A DNA stretch of 64,000 bases. Origin: Nocardioides houyundeii. Lineage in GTDB: Bacteria > Actinomycetota > Actinomycetes > Propionibacteriales > Nocardioidaceae. Positions 52,787 through 61,742 of the stretch are shown here, piece by piece. The stretch spans positions 3,596,001-3,660,000 of the forward strand of contig NZ_CP025581.1 in the NCBI RefSeq assembly GCF_002865585.1. Direction: 5' to 3'. Position 1 is the stretch's first letter. Every line of letters begins with the position of its first letter. The notes under the pieces are model-generated. The model searched no databases, had not been told where the DNA came from, and was given only the letters and a program-made list of their open reading frames with translations. The translations under genes and the position numbers were made by a program.

Positions 52787-54472
52787 TCAGGCGTCGACGA
52801 CGATCGAGATGATCAGCGGGCTGCGGCGGAACTTGCGGTGCGCCCAGCGCGCGATCTCCCGGGTGATCATCTGCTCCAGCCGGCTGGCCTCGCCGATGCC
52901 CTCGGCCGCGGCGCGGGCCAGGGTCTTCTCGATCACCGGGACCGCGTCCTTGAACGCGTCCGGGTGCGGCACGAACCCGCGGATCATGAAGTCGGGCGTC
53001 TCGGCCAGCTTGCCGGTGTCGGCGTCCACCAGGGCGAGCACCGTGACGACGCCCTCCTCGGCGAGGGTACGGCGGTCCTTGAGCGTGTTCTCCGTGGCGC
53101 CGCCGACGGTCTGCGCGTCGACGTAGACGTTGCCGGCGGGGACCTTGCCGGTGATCTTGGCCTGGCCCTTGACCAGGTCGACGACCACGCCGTCCTCGGC
53201 CAGGATGACCCGCGCGGGGTCGAGGCCGGTCTTGATCGCCAGGTCGGCGTTGGCCTGCAGGTGGCGCCACTCGCCGTGGATCGGCATCACGTTCTTGGGC
53301 TGCACGATGTTGTAGCAGTAGACGAGCTCGCCGGCGCTGGCGTGGCCCGAGACGTGCACCTTGGCGTTGCCCTTGTGCACGACCTTGGCGCCCCAGCGGG
53401 TCAGGCCGTTGATCACCGAGGAGATGGCGTTCTCGTTGCCGGGGATGACCGAGCTGGCCATCAGCACGGTGTCGCCCTCGCCGATGCGGATCTTGTGCTC
53501 CCGGTTGGCCATCCGCGAGAGCGCGGCCAGCGGCTCACCCTGGGAGCCGGTGCAGACGATCGCGACCTTCTTAGGGTTCATCCGCTCCAGCTGCTCGAAC
53601 GGGACGACCAGGGACTCGGGGTACTTCAGGTAGCCCAGCTCGCGGGCGACGCCCATGTTGCGCACCATGGACCGACCCACGAAGGCGACCTTGCGGCCGT
53701 GCTCCTGCGCGGCGTCGAGGACCTGCTGGATGCGGTGCACGTGGCTGGCGAAGCTGGAGACGATGACGCGCCGCGGGGCGGTGCGGAAGACCGTCTCGAT
53801 GGCGGGGGTGAGCTCCCGCTCCGACATGGTGAACCCGGGGACCTCGGCGTTGGTGGAGTCGGTCATGAACAGGTCGACCCCCTCCTCGCCGAGGCGGGCG
53901 AACCCGCGCAGGTCGGTGATGCGGTCGTCGAGGGGGAACTGGTCCATCTTGAAGTCCCCGGTGGTGAGGACCAGGCCGGCCGTGGTGCGGATCGCCACCG
54001 CCAGGCCGTCGGGGATGGAGTGGTTGACCGCCAGGAACTCCAGGTCGAAGGGGCCGAACTTGACCCGGTCGCCCTCCTTGACGTGGTTGAGCATGGGCTT
54101 GATCTGGTGTTCCTTGAGCTTGGCCTCGATCAGCGCCAGCGTCAGGGTGGATCCGACCACCGGGATGTCGCGTCGCTCGCGCAGCAGGTAGGGCACGCCG
54201 CCGATGTGGTCCTCGTGACCGTGGGTCAGCACAACCGCCACGACCGAGTCGAGGCGGTCCCGGATCCAGGTGAAGTCGGGCAGGATCACGTCGATGCCCG
54301 GCTGGTGCTCCTCGGGGAAGAGCACGCCGCAGTCGACGATGAGCAGCTTGCCGCGGTGCTCGAAGACGGTCATGTTGCGACCGATCTCTCCGAGGCCTCC
54401 CAGGCCGACGATGCGCAGCCCGTCGTTGGGGAGTTTCGGGGGAAGCTGGAGTTCGGGATGGGGGTGGCTCAC
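52787..54472 (-). CDS. rnj: Ribonuclease J
   Basis: A 561-residue metallo-beta-lactamase/beta-CASP nuclease with 5'-3' exo- and endonuclease activity on RNA. The zinc site is LTHGHEDHIGGVPY, with DCGVLFPEE, TGDFKMDQFP, and the beta-CASP motifs SGHASAGELVY and PIHGEWRHLQANA. A C-terminal multimerisation domain (about 450-561) completes it. Starts at GTG, 6 bases after TAGCGT, which lies within the last codons of the upstream gene. Confidence 0.96.
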   Translation of the reverse strand: MSHPHPELQLPPKLPNDGLRIVGLGGLGEIGRNMTVFEHRGKLLIVDCGVLFPEEHQPGIDVILPDFTWIRDRLDSVVAVVLTHGHEDHIGGVPYLLRERRDIPVVGSTLTLALIEAKLKEHQIKPMLNHVKEGDRVKFGPFDLEFLAVNHSIPDGLAVAIRTTAGLVLTTGDFKMDQFPLDDRITDLRGFARLGEEGVDLFMTDSTNAEVPGFTMSERELTPAIETVFRTAPRRVIVSSFASHVHRIQQVLDAAQEHGRKVAFVGRSMVRNMGVARELGYLKYPESLVVPFEQLERMNPKKVAIVCTGSQGEPLAALSRMANREHKIRIGEGDTVLMASSVIPGNENAISSVINGLTRWGAKVVHKGNAKVHVSGHASAGELVYCYNIVQPKNVMPIHGEWRHLQANADLAIKTGLDPARVILAEDGVVVDLVKGQAKITGKVPAGNVYVDAQTVGGATENTLKDRRTLAEEGVVTVLALVDADTGKLAETPDFMIRGFVPHPDAFKDAVPVIEKTLARAAAEGIGEASRLEQMITREIARWAHRKFRRSPLIISIVVDA

Positions 54473-54476
54473 AAAC

Positions 54477-56018
54477 CTACGCTAGCCGAGGCCGTTCGGC
54501 TTCCGGCTCCCGGCGTCCTCCTGAGGGGGTCGGCGCCGCTCCTTCCGGGGGCCCGAACCAGGTGGTGAGCGCCTCCCGGAGCCCGGTGCCAGAGCCGTCG
54601 GAGACCCACGCGACGTGCCCGTCGGGCCGGACCAGCACGGCGGCGGGCGCCGGGACGGCCCCGACGACGGGCACCTCCCAGGTCTCGCGCTGGGCGGCCA
54701 CCGGCTGGGCCGCCACGTGCTGGACCCGGTCGTCCCACCCGGCGACGTCGAGGCCGGCGCCGAGGTCGAGCAGCACCGGACGCGCGGCGTGCAGCTGGTC
54801 GAAGAACCGCCGCGGGCCGCCGGGGGCGTCCAGGTCGAGGTCCGGCATCCGCCGCCCGAGCAGCGGGTGTCCCTCGTCGGGACCGTGCCGCTCGTCGGGA
54901 CCGTGTCGCTCGTCGAGGCCGGAGAGCAGCGCGGTGAGCTGGCGGCGGGGTCCCTCGAAGGCCAGCAGCTCGGAGAAGGTCTCGCGCATCGCCGTGGTGC
55001 GTGCGTCCCCTCGTTGCAGGAACGCCTGTGTCATCACGTTGCCCAGGACGCGGGCGGTGGCGGGGTGCCGCTCGGCCTGGTAGCTGTCCAGCAGGGTGTC
55101 GGGCGAGACGCCGCGGACCACCTGGGCGAGCTTCCAGCCGAGGTTGACCGCGTCCTGGACCCCGAGGCCGATCCCCTGCCCCCCGGTGGGCGGGTGGGTG
55201 TGGACGGCGTCCCCGGCGAGCAGCACCCGCCCGCTGCGGTAGGCCACGGCCTGGCGGGTGGCGTCGGTGAACCGGGAGATCCACCGCGGGGCGTGCGCCC
55301 CGAAGTCGGTGCCGTAGACGGCGGTCAGGGCCGCGCTGAGGTCCGCCAGGGTGGGGTCGGTGGGCGGGCCGACCTGCTGCTCGGTGACCACGACCCCGAC
55401 GGCGCTGCCGTCCGGCAGCACGTTGAGGGCGTGGATGCCGACGTCGTCGAGCCGCAGGCCCGTGGGCGTCTCCTCGCGCACCTGGACCTCGGCGATGAGC
55501 TGGCTCCGGGTCGCCCTTGGCCCGACGAAGTCGATGCCGGCCCGCTTGCGCAGGACGCTGCGGCCACCGTCGGCGCCCACCAGGTACGACGTACGCAGCG
55601 GGTCGCCGTGGGCCAACCGGATCTCGACCCCGTCCTCGTCGGAGGCGAAGTCGACGACCTCGACCCCACGGCGTACCAGCACGCCGAGCTTCTCGACCCA
55701 GTCGAGCAGGATCCGCTCGACGTGGCGCTGCTCCAGCGCGCACGTGTAGGGGTGTCGGGTGGGGAGCACGGCTGCGTCCAACGGGGTGCTGCCGAAGCTC
55801 AGCGCCTGGACCGTGCGCCCCTCTGCCAGGAACCGGTCGGCGATGCCGCGCTGGTCGAGGATCTCGATGGTGCGGCAGTGGAAGCCGCGGGCGCGGGTGC
55901 CCAGCAGGTCCTCGGTGTCGCGCCGCTCCAGGACGGCGACGTCGATCCCGGCCAGCGCGAGCTCGCCGGCCAGCATCAGGCCGGTCGGCCCGGCCCCCAC
56001 GATGGTCACCTCAGTCAT
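54477..56018 (-). CDS. FAD-dependent aromatic monooxygenase
   Basis: A 513-residue class A flavoprotein hydroxylase. The FAD motifs are TIVGAGPTGLMLAGELALAG, the DG motif LVGADGGRSVLRK and the GD motif VLLAGDAVHTHPPTGGQGIG. A C-terminal thioredoxin-like domain (about 390-500) is as in phenol- and polyketide-hydroxylating members (PgaE, MhpA). Residues ERHGPD occur as a tandem repeat in the linker. ATG 56018 is used. The stop lies 4 bases before rnj. Likely acts on a phenolic compound. Confidence 0.88.
   Translation of the reverse strand: MTEVTIVGAGPTGLMLAGELALAGIDVAVLERRDTEDLLGTRARGFHCRTIEILDQRGIADRFLAEGRTVQALSFGSTPLDAAVLPTRHPYTCALEQRHVERILLDWVEKLGVLVRRGVEVVDFASDEDGVEIRLAHGDPLRTSYLVGADGGRSVLRKRAGIDFVGPRATRSQLIAEVQVREETPTGLRLDDVGIHALNVLPDGSAVGVVVTEQQVGPPTDPTLADLSAALTAVYGTDFGAHAPRWISRFTDATRQAVAYRSGRVLLAGDAVHTHPPTGGQGIGLGVQDAVNLGWKLAQVVRGVSPDTLLDSYQAERHPATARVLGNVMTQAFLQRGDARTTAMRETFSELLAFEGPRRQLTALLSGLDERHGPDERHGPDEGHPLLGRRMPDLDLDAPGGPRRFFDQLHAARPVLLDLGAGLDVAGWDDRVQHVAAQPVAAQRETWEVPVVGAVPAPAAVLVRPDGHVAWVSDGSGTGLREALTTWFGPPEGAAPTPSGGRREPEAERPRLA
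54479..54484 (-). promoter_or_regulatory. -10 box of rnj
   Basis: TAGCGT on the minus strand, 6 bases before the GTG at 54472, overlapping the end of the monooxygenase gene. Confidence 0.5.
54873..54915. repeat. 18-bp tandem repeat inside the monooxygenase gene
   Basis: CTCGTCGGGACCGTGCCG (54873-54890) is repeated with one change at 54891-54908, then 7 bases of a third copy. In the protein it yields two ERHGPD units in the linker before the C-terminal domain. Confidence 0.75.
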
Positions 56019-56174
56019 GCCCACACCACTCCCCACTCGACCCGGTCGAAGGAGTGTGGTGGACGACCGGGGCCTTGCCGCAAGCCCCCTGCGTGGCTAT
56101 ACCTTGAAAGTGGCAGGCAATAGTCTCCGCCGTCCCGGCTCCGCAGGGTGCCGGTCGACGACGAAGGGGACGAC

Positions 56175-57047
56175 ATGCTGGGACGACTGTTCGGACGGTC
56201 GAGCACGAAGCCGGCGCGGGAGGCTGCCGCCGCGGAACGCGACGGGGCCGGACACCTGGCCCGGGTCGAGCGACTGATCGCGCTGGCGCCGCCCGAGGAC
56301 CGGGACTCGGTACGCGCCCTGCTGCGCCCCGCGGCAGTCAGTCACGGAACGTCAGGACGCCCCGCCCCGGTCGACTCCTACGTCGGCGGGCACCCCTACC
56401 TCCCGGCGGGCCGGGAGTGGCCGCTCGATGAGGACGGGCGCCCGATGCACTTCGTGGTGCAGGTCAACTTCGCCGATGTCCCACAGCTGCCGGACTTCCC
56501 CCGCGAGGGTCTGCTGCAGTTCTTCGTGCGGGACCACGAGACATGGGGGCTGACGTTCGCGGAGCTGATGGGCAGGGAGGGCTTCCACTGCCGGTGGTAC
56601 GCCGCCTCCGACCTGGACGCGGCGTCCTCGCCCGACCCGAGCTCCCCGGTGCCGCCCACCCAGGTCCGGCCCTCGCCGGTGGAGCGGCCGGGCCCGATGG
56701 CCTTCGGCTTCGAGCTGCTGGAGCTGTTGCCGTCGGCCTATGAGCAGATGGAGTCCGAGCGCGCCGAGAACCCCCGCGGGTTCGCCGCCTACGAAGTCCT
56801 CTGGGAGGAGCACGAGGAGGCCGCCGAGGCGGCGAGCGAGGGCGGGGAGGTGCAGGTCGGCGGCTGGTCAGCCTTCCTCCAGGGCGCCCCGGACGCCCCC
56901 GAGGGCTGCTCGCCCCGGCTGATCCTGGGTCTGGCCTCGGCCGGCGGGATGATGTGGGGGGACGTGGGCACGGCTCACCTGTTCGGCGACCCGACGGCCC
57001 TCGCGCGCGGCGACGTCTCCGGCTTCTGGTGGGAGTGGTCGCACTGA
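56175..57047 (+). CDS. DUF1963 (YwqG-like) protein
   Basis: A 290-residue cytosolic protein. The DUF1963 core begins at about residue 75 (YVGGHPYLPAGREWPLDEDGRPMHFVVQVNFADVP) and includes LLQFFVRDHETWG and the terminal LILGLASAGGMMWGDVGTAHLF. The family has a beta-sandwich fold and unknown function. ATG 56175 has GAAGGGGA just upstream. The first 60 residues are a poorly conserved helical part. Confidence 0.85.
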   Translation: MLGRLFGRSSTKPAREAAAAERDGAGHLARVERLIALAPPEDRDSVRALLRPAAVSHGTSGRPAPVDSYVGGHPYLPAGREWPLDEDGRPMHFVVQVNFADVPQLPDFPREGLLQFFVRDHETWGLTFAELMGREGFHCRWYAASDLDAASSPDPSSPVPPTQVRPSPVERPGPMAFGFELLELLPSAYEQMESERAENPRGFAAYEVLWEEHEEAAEAASEGGEVQVGGWSAFLQGAPDAPEGCSPRLILGLASAGGMMWGDVGTAHLFGDPTALARGDVSGFWWEWSH

Positions 57048-57059
57048 CCGGTCCGGTCC

Positions 57060-57117
57060 AGCACCCAGGCTGACGCCCCGGGGCTCCGCGGTGGGAGCGC
57101 CCGGGGCGTCAGGTGCT
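57060..57117. terminator. Two-sided terminator between DUF1963 and amidase genes
   Basis: TGACGCCCCGGG (57071-57082) pairs with CCCGGGGCGTCA (57100-57111), supported by GCTCC/GGGAGC inside and AGCACC/GGTGCT outside. It separates converging genes. Confidence 0.78.
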
Positions 57118-57138
57118 GCTTAGGTCCTGCTTGTCAGG

Positions 57139-60100
57139 TCAGCGCTTGGTCTTCTTGACCGGCACCTTCACCGTGGCCTTGGCGCGGGTCACGGACTCGT
57201 TGCCGAGGTAGACGACCCGCACCTTGCGGGCCTTGCGCGGCAGCTTGGCCAGGCCGAGGGTGGCCTTGCCGGCACGGAGCTTGACCGTGGCGACGACCTT
57301 GCCCTTGGCCTTGAACCGGACCTTCCCGGCGACGGGGGCGGTGGCCTTCAGGGTGACCTTGATCTTCTTGCCCCGCACCTTGGTGGACAGCGCGGGCTTG
57401 GCCTTGGTGACCCGCACCGAGACCGGGTTGCTGGTCCCCGAGGTGTGGTCGGTCGACGAGGTGACCATCGCGGTGAGCTCGTGCCGGCCCACCGTGAGCC
57501 CGTCCAGGGAGACCGTGGCCTCGCCGGTGGGGGTCAGGGTCGCGGTGCCGAGGACGGCGTTGCCCCGCATGAGCAGGACGGTCCCGTCGGTCACGGCCGC
57601 GGCGTTGCTGCGGGCGCTGACGGCGAAGGTGGCGGTGGTGCCCACCTCGACCGGGCCACCGACCTGGGCCAGCGTCACCTCGGGGCGTCCCGCGGTGACC
57701 TTGAGCTCGGCGACCGCCTCACCGGCAGCCACCTTGGTGGTGCCGCCGAACCGGGCCACCACGAGGTGGCGACCGGCGGGCAGGTCGCTGGGCAGCGCCA
57801 CCGAGGCGGTGCCGGCGGTCAGGGTGCCGGTGACCTTGCGGCCGTCGACCTCCAGGGTCACGCTGCCGGTGACCTTGCGCTCGCTGCTGACCGTGACGGT
57901 CGCCTTCGGGGCGGTGCCCCGCTCGACGCTCGTGCTGTCCAGCTGCAGGCCGACCGTGGAGGCGGCCGGGCCGCCGTACGCCAGGGCGGGTGCGTGGGTG
58001 CCGCGGACCCGGGCGTGGGTCACCTGCTCGACCGCGTAGCCCATCGCCAGCACGTCGGCGTCGGACCAGGCGCGGCCCACCAGCTGCAGGGAGTTGGAGT
58101 AGCCCTGCGACGTGGTGCCGACCGGCACCACCACGGTGGGCAGGCCGACGTTGGAGGTGGTGACCCCGGTCGCGCGGTCCGAGGACAGCGCCGAGGAGCT
58201 CGCGTCGTTGTTGCCCATCTGGCTCAGGAAGCCGGGGTAGGCCACCACGTCGACGTCGGCGGTGTCCATCCAGGTGCTGATGGCCTGCTTGTAGGCGTCG
58301 CGGCGCGCGAGCACGTTGGTGACGCTCTGGGCGTCGTGCGGCACCCGGCTGGCGACCGAGGTGCCCGAGACGTTGTAGGGCAGGTTGGCGAGGTTCTGCC
58401 AGACCGCGGCCGGCGTCCGGTAGGGGAAGGTCGGCTCGGAGACGATGTAGTCGTTCCAGCCGTGGGCGCCGGCGTTGCCGGAGATCGGGCCGGGTGCCGC
58501 CGGCTGGCCGGGGACCGGGGTGGTCAGCTCGACGAGCTGGCCGCCGGCCGCCTCGACCGCGGCCCGGACGTCGGCCAGGGTGTCGGCCCCGGTCGGGTCG
58601 TCGGCGATCTGGGCGGAGGCGAACGAGCCGGGCAGGTAGCCGACCCGCTTGCCGCGCAGCGCGTCGGCGCTCAGGCCCGCGGTGAACGACTCCGGACGCA
58701 GCGTGTTGTCGACGCGGTTGGTCAGGATGTCGTCGGGGTTGTTGCCCGAGGTCCGGGTGGCGGTGGCGTCGAGCACCAGGGCCAGGTCGGTGACGGACTG
58801 GCCGATGGGGCCGGCGTAGTCCTGGGCCCAGGTCAGGGGCATGACGCCCTCGGCGCTGGTGAGGCCGTCGGTGCCGCGGAAGGTGCTGAGGCTGGCGCCG
58901 GTCGAGGGGGCGTAGAGCGAGACCCCGGTCTGGGTGCCCAGGGAGATGGGCGCCAGGTCGGCGGCGACCGCGGCGGCCGAGCCGCCGGAGGAGCCGTACG
59001 ACGTCTTGGACGGGTAGAGCCCGTTCCAGGTCTGCATGAAGCCGCTCTCGCTGAAGGAGCCCGAGTTGGCGAACTCCGAGAGGTTGGTCTTGCCGAGGAA
59101 GACGGCCCCGGCCTCGCGCAGCCGGGCGATCTGCCAGGCGTCGGACTCGGGCTTCCAGCTCGCCAGCGACTTGATGCCGCCGGTGGTGGGCTGTCCCTCC
59201 ACGTCGTAGAGGTCCTTGACCGCGATCGGGATGCCGAGCAGCGGTCGCTTGTCGCCCGCGGCCCGGGCCGCGTCGGCGCGTGCTGCCTGCTCGAGGGCGT
59301 CGTCGGCCACGTGGATGAAGGACTTGAAGCCCAGCGGACCCTGGTCGTAGGCGGCGATCCGGTCCAGGTAGGCCTTCGTGATCTCCACCGAGGTGACGGT
59401 GCCGGCGGCCAGGTCGCGACGCAGGGTGTCCACGCTCTTGCCGGTGACGTCGTAGTCGATGCTGGTGATGCCCGCGGCGTCGGCGGTGGCGGCCGGGAGC
59501 TGCAGCGGGTCGGCCCCGACGCAGGTGGCCGGGTCGAAGCCAGGAATCGCGGCGAGGTCCCAGTTCTCCACGGTGCAGACCTGGTCGAGGGTGAGCGCGG
59601 CCAGGTCGGGGCTGGCGGCGAGCGCCTGGGTGGCGGTGACGGCCGCGGCGGTCTGGCCGCGGGCGCCGACGTGCACGAAGTGCAGCAGGGACTCGGTGGC
59701 GCCCGGCTCGATCGTGAGCTCGTGGACGAAGCCGGGGTCGTTCTGCGCCGAGCCGGTGGGGACGTAGTCGACGGTGAACGGGTCGGCCTGCTGGTCGCCC
59801 AGACGCTGCGGCGGCGCGGAGCCGACCACGACGCCAGTGGGGCGGACCTGGCCGGGCGTGGTGGCGACCATCCAGGTGTCGTCGCCGTCCAGCTCGGAGT
59901 CGCCGTCGGAGGTGGCGGTGACCTGACCCGCCGTGGTCGATCCCGGTACGCCGTACCCCAGGGAGCCGCCGAACGAGGCCCGGATGGTGATGGGTGCGGT
60001 GGTGGTGTTGGTGAAGGTGTCGAAGAACGAGCCGGTGCCGGTGGCGGTGCCGACGTCGAGCTGGCGGGAGACGCTGACGCCGTCGAGCTGGACCGAGGCG

Positions 60101-60402
60101 GTCGAGGCGTAGGAGCCGCGGGCGACCTCGGTCAGGCCGAAGCCGCGCAGCATCTGGCCGTTCATCCGGTGGGTGCCGCCCTGGACCTGGAGGAAGAGGC
60201 TGCCGAACGCCTCCAGGCGGGAGTTGCTGACGTCGCGGATGCTGCCGGTGTCCAGGCCGGGACGGCGGGCGTCGTTGACGTTCCAGGTGGCTCCGTCGTC
60301 GGTGGTGACGGGGGTCAGGGCCTGGGCGGCACCGACGCCGGGGAGGAGGGTGGCACCCAGCGCGAGGGCGCAGAGTGAGAGGAGGTGGCGGGAGGGTTGC
60401 AA
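57139..60402 (-). CDS. Large secreted amidase with Ig-like repeats
   Basis: A 1087-residue extracellular protein. A signal peptide (residues 1-28) is followed by a beta-rich domain (about 30-285), an amidase-signature domain (about 310-810) and two to three Ig-like modules with a Lys-rich tail (about 820-1087). The amidase triad is visible: Lys in IAVKDLYDVEG, SSGGSAAAVA, and Ser in GTQTGVSLYAPS, where the usual GGSI is GVSL. It may cleave peptide or amide bonds outside the cell. Start is TTG with AAGGA about 9 bases upstream inside a hairpin loop. Confidence 0.85.
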   Translation of the reverse strand: MQPSRHLLSLCALALGATLLPGVGAAQALTPVTTDDGATWNVNDARRPGLDTGSIRDVSNSRLEAFGSLFLQVQGGTHRMNGQMLRGFGLTEVARGSYASTASVQLDGVSVSRQLDVGTATGTGSFFDTFTNTTTAPITIRASFGGSLGYGVPGSTTAGQVTATSDGDSELDGDDTWMVATTPGQVRPTGVVVGSAPPQRLGDQQADPFTVDYVPTGSAQNDPGFVHELTIEPGATESLLHFVHVGARGQTAAAVTATQALAASPDLAALTLDQVCTVENWDLAAIPGFDPATCVGADPLQLPAATADAAGITSIDYDVTGKSVDTLRRDLAAGTVTSVEITKAYLDRIAAYDQGPLGFKSFIHVADDALEQAARADAARAAGDKRPLLGIPIAVKDLYDVEGQPTTGGIKSLASWKPESDAWQIARLREAGAVFLGKTNLSEFANSGSFSESGFMQTWNGLYPSKTSYGSSGGSAAAVAADLAPISLGTQTGVSLYAPSTGASLSTFRGTDGLTSAEGVMPLTWAQDYAGPIGQSVTDLALVLDATATRTSGNNPDDILTNRVDNTLRPESFTAGLSADALRGKRVGYLPGSFASAQIADDPTGADTLADVRAAVEAAGGQLVELTTPVPGQPAAPGPISGNAGAHGWNDYIVSEPTFPYRTPAAVWQNLANLPYNVSGTSVASRVPHDAQSVTNVLARRDAYKQAISTWMDTADVDVVAYPGFLSQMGNNDASSSALSSDRATGVTTSNVGLPTVVVPVGTTSQGYSNSLQLVGRAWSDADVLAMGYAVEQVTHARVRGTHAPALAYGGPAASTVGLQLDSTSVERGTAPKATVTVSSERKVTGSVTLEVDGRKVTGTLTAGTASVALPSDLPAGRHLVVARFGGTTKVAAGEAVAELKVTAGRPEVTLAQVGGPVEVGTTATFAVSARSNAAAVTDGTVLLMRGNAVLGTATLTPTGEATVSLDGLTVGRHELTAMVTSSTDHTSGTSNPVSVRVTKAKPALSTKVRGKKIKVTLKATAPVAGKVRFKAKGKVVATVKLRAGKATLGLAKLPRKARKVRVVYLGNESVTRAKATVKVPVKKTKR

Positions 60403-60429
60403 GGGCTCGTCCTTCGTCTTGGCGAGCCC
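60403..60429 (-). promoter_or_regulatory. Hairpin holding the amidase ribosome binding site
   Basis: GGGCTCG (60403-60409) and CGAGCCC (60423-60429) are exact complements around a 13-base loop. On the minus strand the loop contains AAGGA, the ribosome binding site for the TTG start at 60402. Upstream, GAACA (60507-60511) and TGTTC (60521-60525) form an inverted repeat in an AT-richer promoter region. Confidence 0.45.
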
Positions 60430-60530
60430 GAACCGTAAGAATTTTGGATGTCCTAGCGACGTCCGGGAGTTTTCCTGCGTGTAACTGATGTGGCCAGTGG
60501 GATTTCGAACAGGTTAATAGTGTTCAGGGA

Positions 60531-61001
60531 TCACAGGACTGCGGTAACCGTCACCTTGCCGGACGGCCCACCCGGGGCCTTGAGCCGGACGACGCCCTTG
60601 TAGGAGAACCCGGGACCGAAGTCGCTGCCGGTGGTCATCATGCGGTTCCGCCACGAGCCGCCCATCATGCCGCTGGAGCTGCGCGACCCGTCGGGGAAGA
60701 ACGTCTCGTCCTTAAGGGTCACCGACGTCATCTTCTTGCGCAGCCGCGGCACCGGCTGGACCCGCACGCAGAAGCCGAGCTCGTCGCCGGCTACGGCCCG
60801 GAAGACCTGGGCCGTGCCGAGCTTGGCACCGGACTTGGCGCGGATCGCCTTCTTCGGTGACAGCGACTGGCTCAGGCACTTGGCCCCCGCCGCCTCGGCG
60901 GAGGTGGAGGCAGTGGCGGTGGCAGAGGCGGTGGCGCCGGTGAGCAGGCCCGCGCACAGGGCCAGGGCGGAGAGCGCGGCAGCGGCAGTACGTCGGGTCA
61001 T
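60531..61001 (-). CDS. Small secreted protein
   Basis: A 156-residue protein with a signal peptide (residues 1-26, AAAALSALALCAGLLTGATA), an Ala/Ser/Thr-rich spacer and a beta-rich mature part with two Cys residues (AKCLS and GFCVRV). No family recognised. TACGGT lies 7 bases before the ATG. It stands 5 bases after the TetR stop. Confidence 0.7.
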   Translation of the reverse strand: MTRRTAAAALSALALCAGLLTGATASATATASTSAEAAGAKCLSQSLSPKKAIRAKSGAKLGTAQVFRAVAGDELGFCVRVQPVPRLRKKMTSVTLKDETFFPDGSRSSSGMMGGSWRNRMMTTGSDFGPGFSYKGVVRLKAPGGPSGKVTVTAVL

Positions 61002-61006
61002 GGCGG

Positions 61007-61675
61007 TCACCGTAGTGGCTGGGGCGGGTGACGTCGCGGTGGTCCAGACGGGTGCACGTCGGTCATCGCGACCAGGATGCGCTCGAATCGGGCGGTGAGC
61101 TCGGCCGGCGTCTGGTCGGGATGCTCGATCCACCACGTCATGAGGGAGGTGACCACCGACTGCCACACGTGGTTCATCATCGAGGCGTCGACCTCGTCGA
61201 CCTCGGCCGCGCCCGCGTGGTGGCGCAGCGCCGCTCGCACTCCGACCGCGCCCAGGTCGGTCATCCGGTCGCGGCCCGCCGCGGCCACCTGGTGCACCGA
61301 CGAGTCGCGCGGCAGGTTCTCGTCGTAGAGGACCATCCAGTCCGTGGGCCGCTCGCGCATGGTGGTGAAGATCGTCTGAAGGGTCTCCAGGGCCATCGGC
61401 ATCCCCGGCTCGGCTCCCTCGACGACAGGGGTGATCACACCGAGCAGGGTCTCGGTCAGCGCCTCCACGCATCGCACGTAGAGCGCGTCCTTGGTGCCGA
61501 AGTAGGCATGGACCAGAGGCTTCGAGATGGCCGCCCGCCGGGCGATCGCAGCCACGGAGACCTGGTGGTAGCCGCGCTCCCCGAACTCTGCCAGCGCGGC
61601 GTCCAGGATCTGCGCCTCACGCTCCGGACGCGGCATCCCCCGGGTGCCCACGTGTCCGGTGCGGTCCGTCGTCAT
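61007..61675 (-). CDS. TetR family regulator
   Basis: A 222-residue repressor: N-terminal HTH (ILDAALAEFGERGYHQVSVAAIARRAAISKPLVHAYFGTKDAL) and a ligand domain. It is divergent from the fatty acid hydroxylase gene with a perfect palindrome between them, so it likely represses that gene. TAGGGT lies 6 bases before the ATG. Ligand unknown. Confidence 0.88.
   Translation of the reverse strand: MTTDRTGHVGTRGMPRPEREAQILDAALAEFGERGYHQVSVAAIARRAAISKPLVHAYFGTKDALYVRCVEALTETLLGVITPVVEGAEPGMPMALETLQTIFTTMRERPTDWMVLYDENLPRDSSVHQVAAAGRDRMTDLGAVGVRAALRHHAGAAEVDEVDASMMNHVWQSVVTSLMTWWIEHPDQTPAELTARFERILVAMTDVHPSGPPRRHPPQPLR
61009..61014 (-). promoter_or_regulatory. -10 box of the small secreted protein gene
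   Basis: TACGGT on the minus strand, 7 bases before the ATG at 61001; it overlaps the last codons of the TetR gene. Confidence 0.45.
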
Positions 61676-61681
61676 GCCCCC

Positions 61682-61687
61682 ACCCTA
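61682..61687 (-). promoter_or_regulatory. -10 box of the TetR gene
   Basis: TAGGGT on the minus strand, 6 bases before the ATG at 61675. Confidence 0.5.
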
Positions 61688-61742
61688 GGAGAGCCGACCG
61701 GAGGAGCAGCCGCGTGAATTGACCGGCCGATCACCCTTGCGG

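Noticed and set aside
54873..54915. Tandem repeat as a regulatory element
   Set aside because: It is in frame within the monooxygenase linker and simply encodes ERHGPD twice.
57445..60378. An open frame of 977 codons antisense to the amidase gene
   Set aside because: Composition is that of a shadow frame, there is no ribosome binding site, and the amidase on the other strand has clear domains.
60507..60525. GAACA-N9-TGTTC as a LexA box
   Set aside because: LexA sites of this group have a 4-base centre between GAAC and GTTC. The spacing here is too long.
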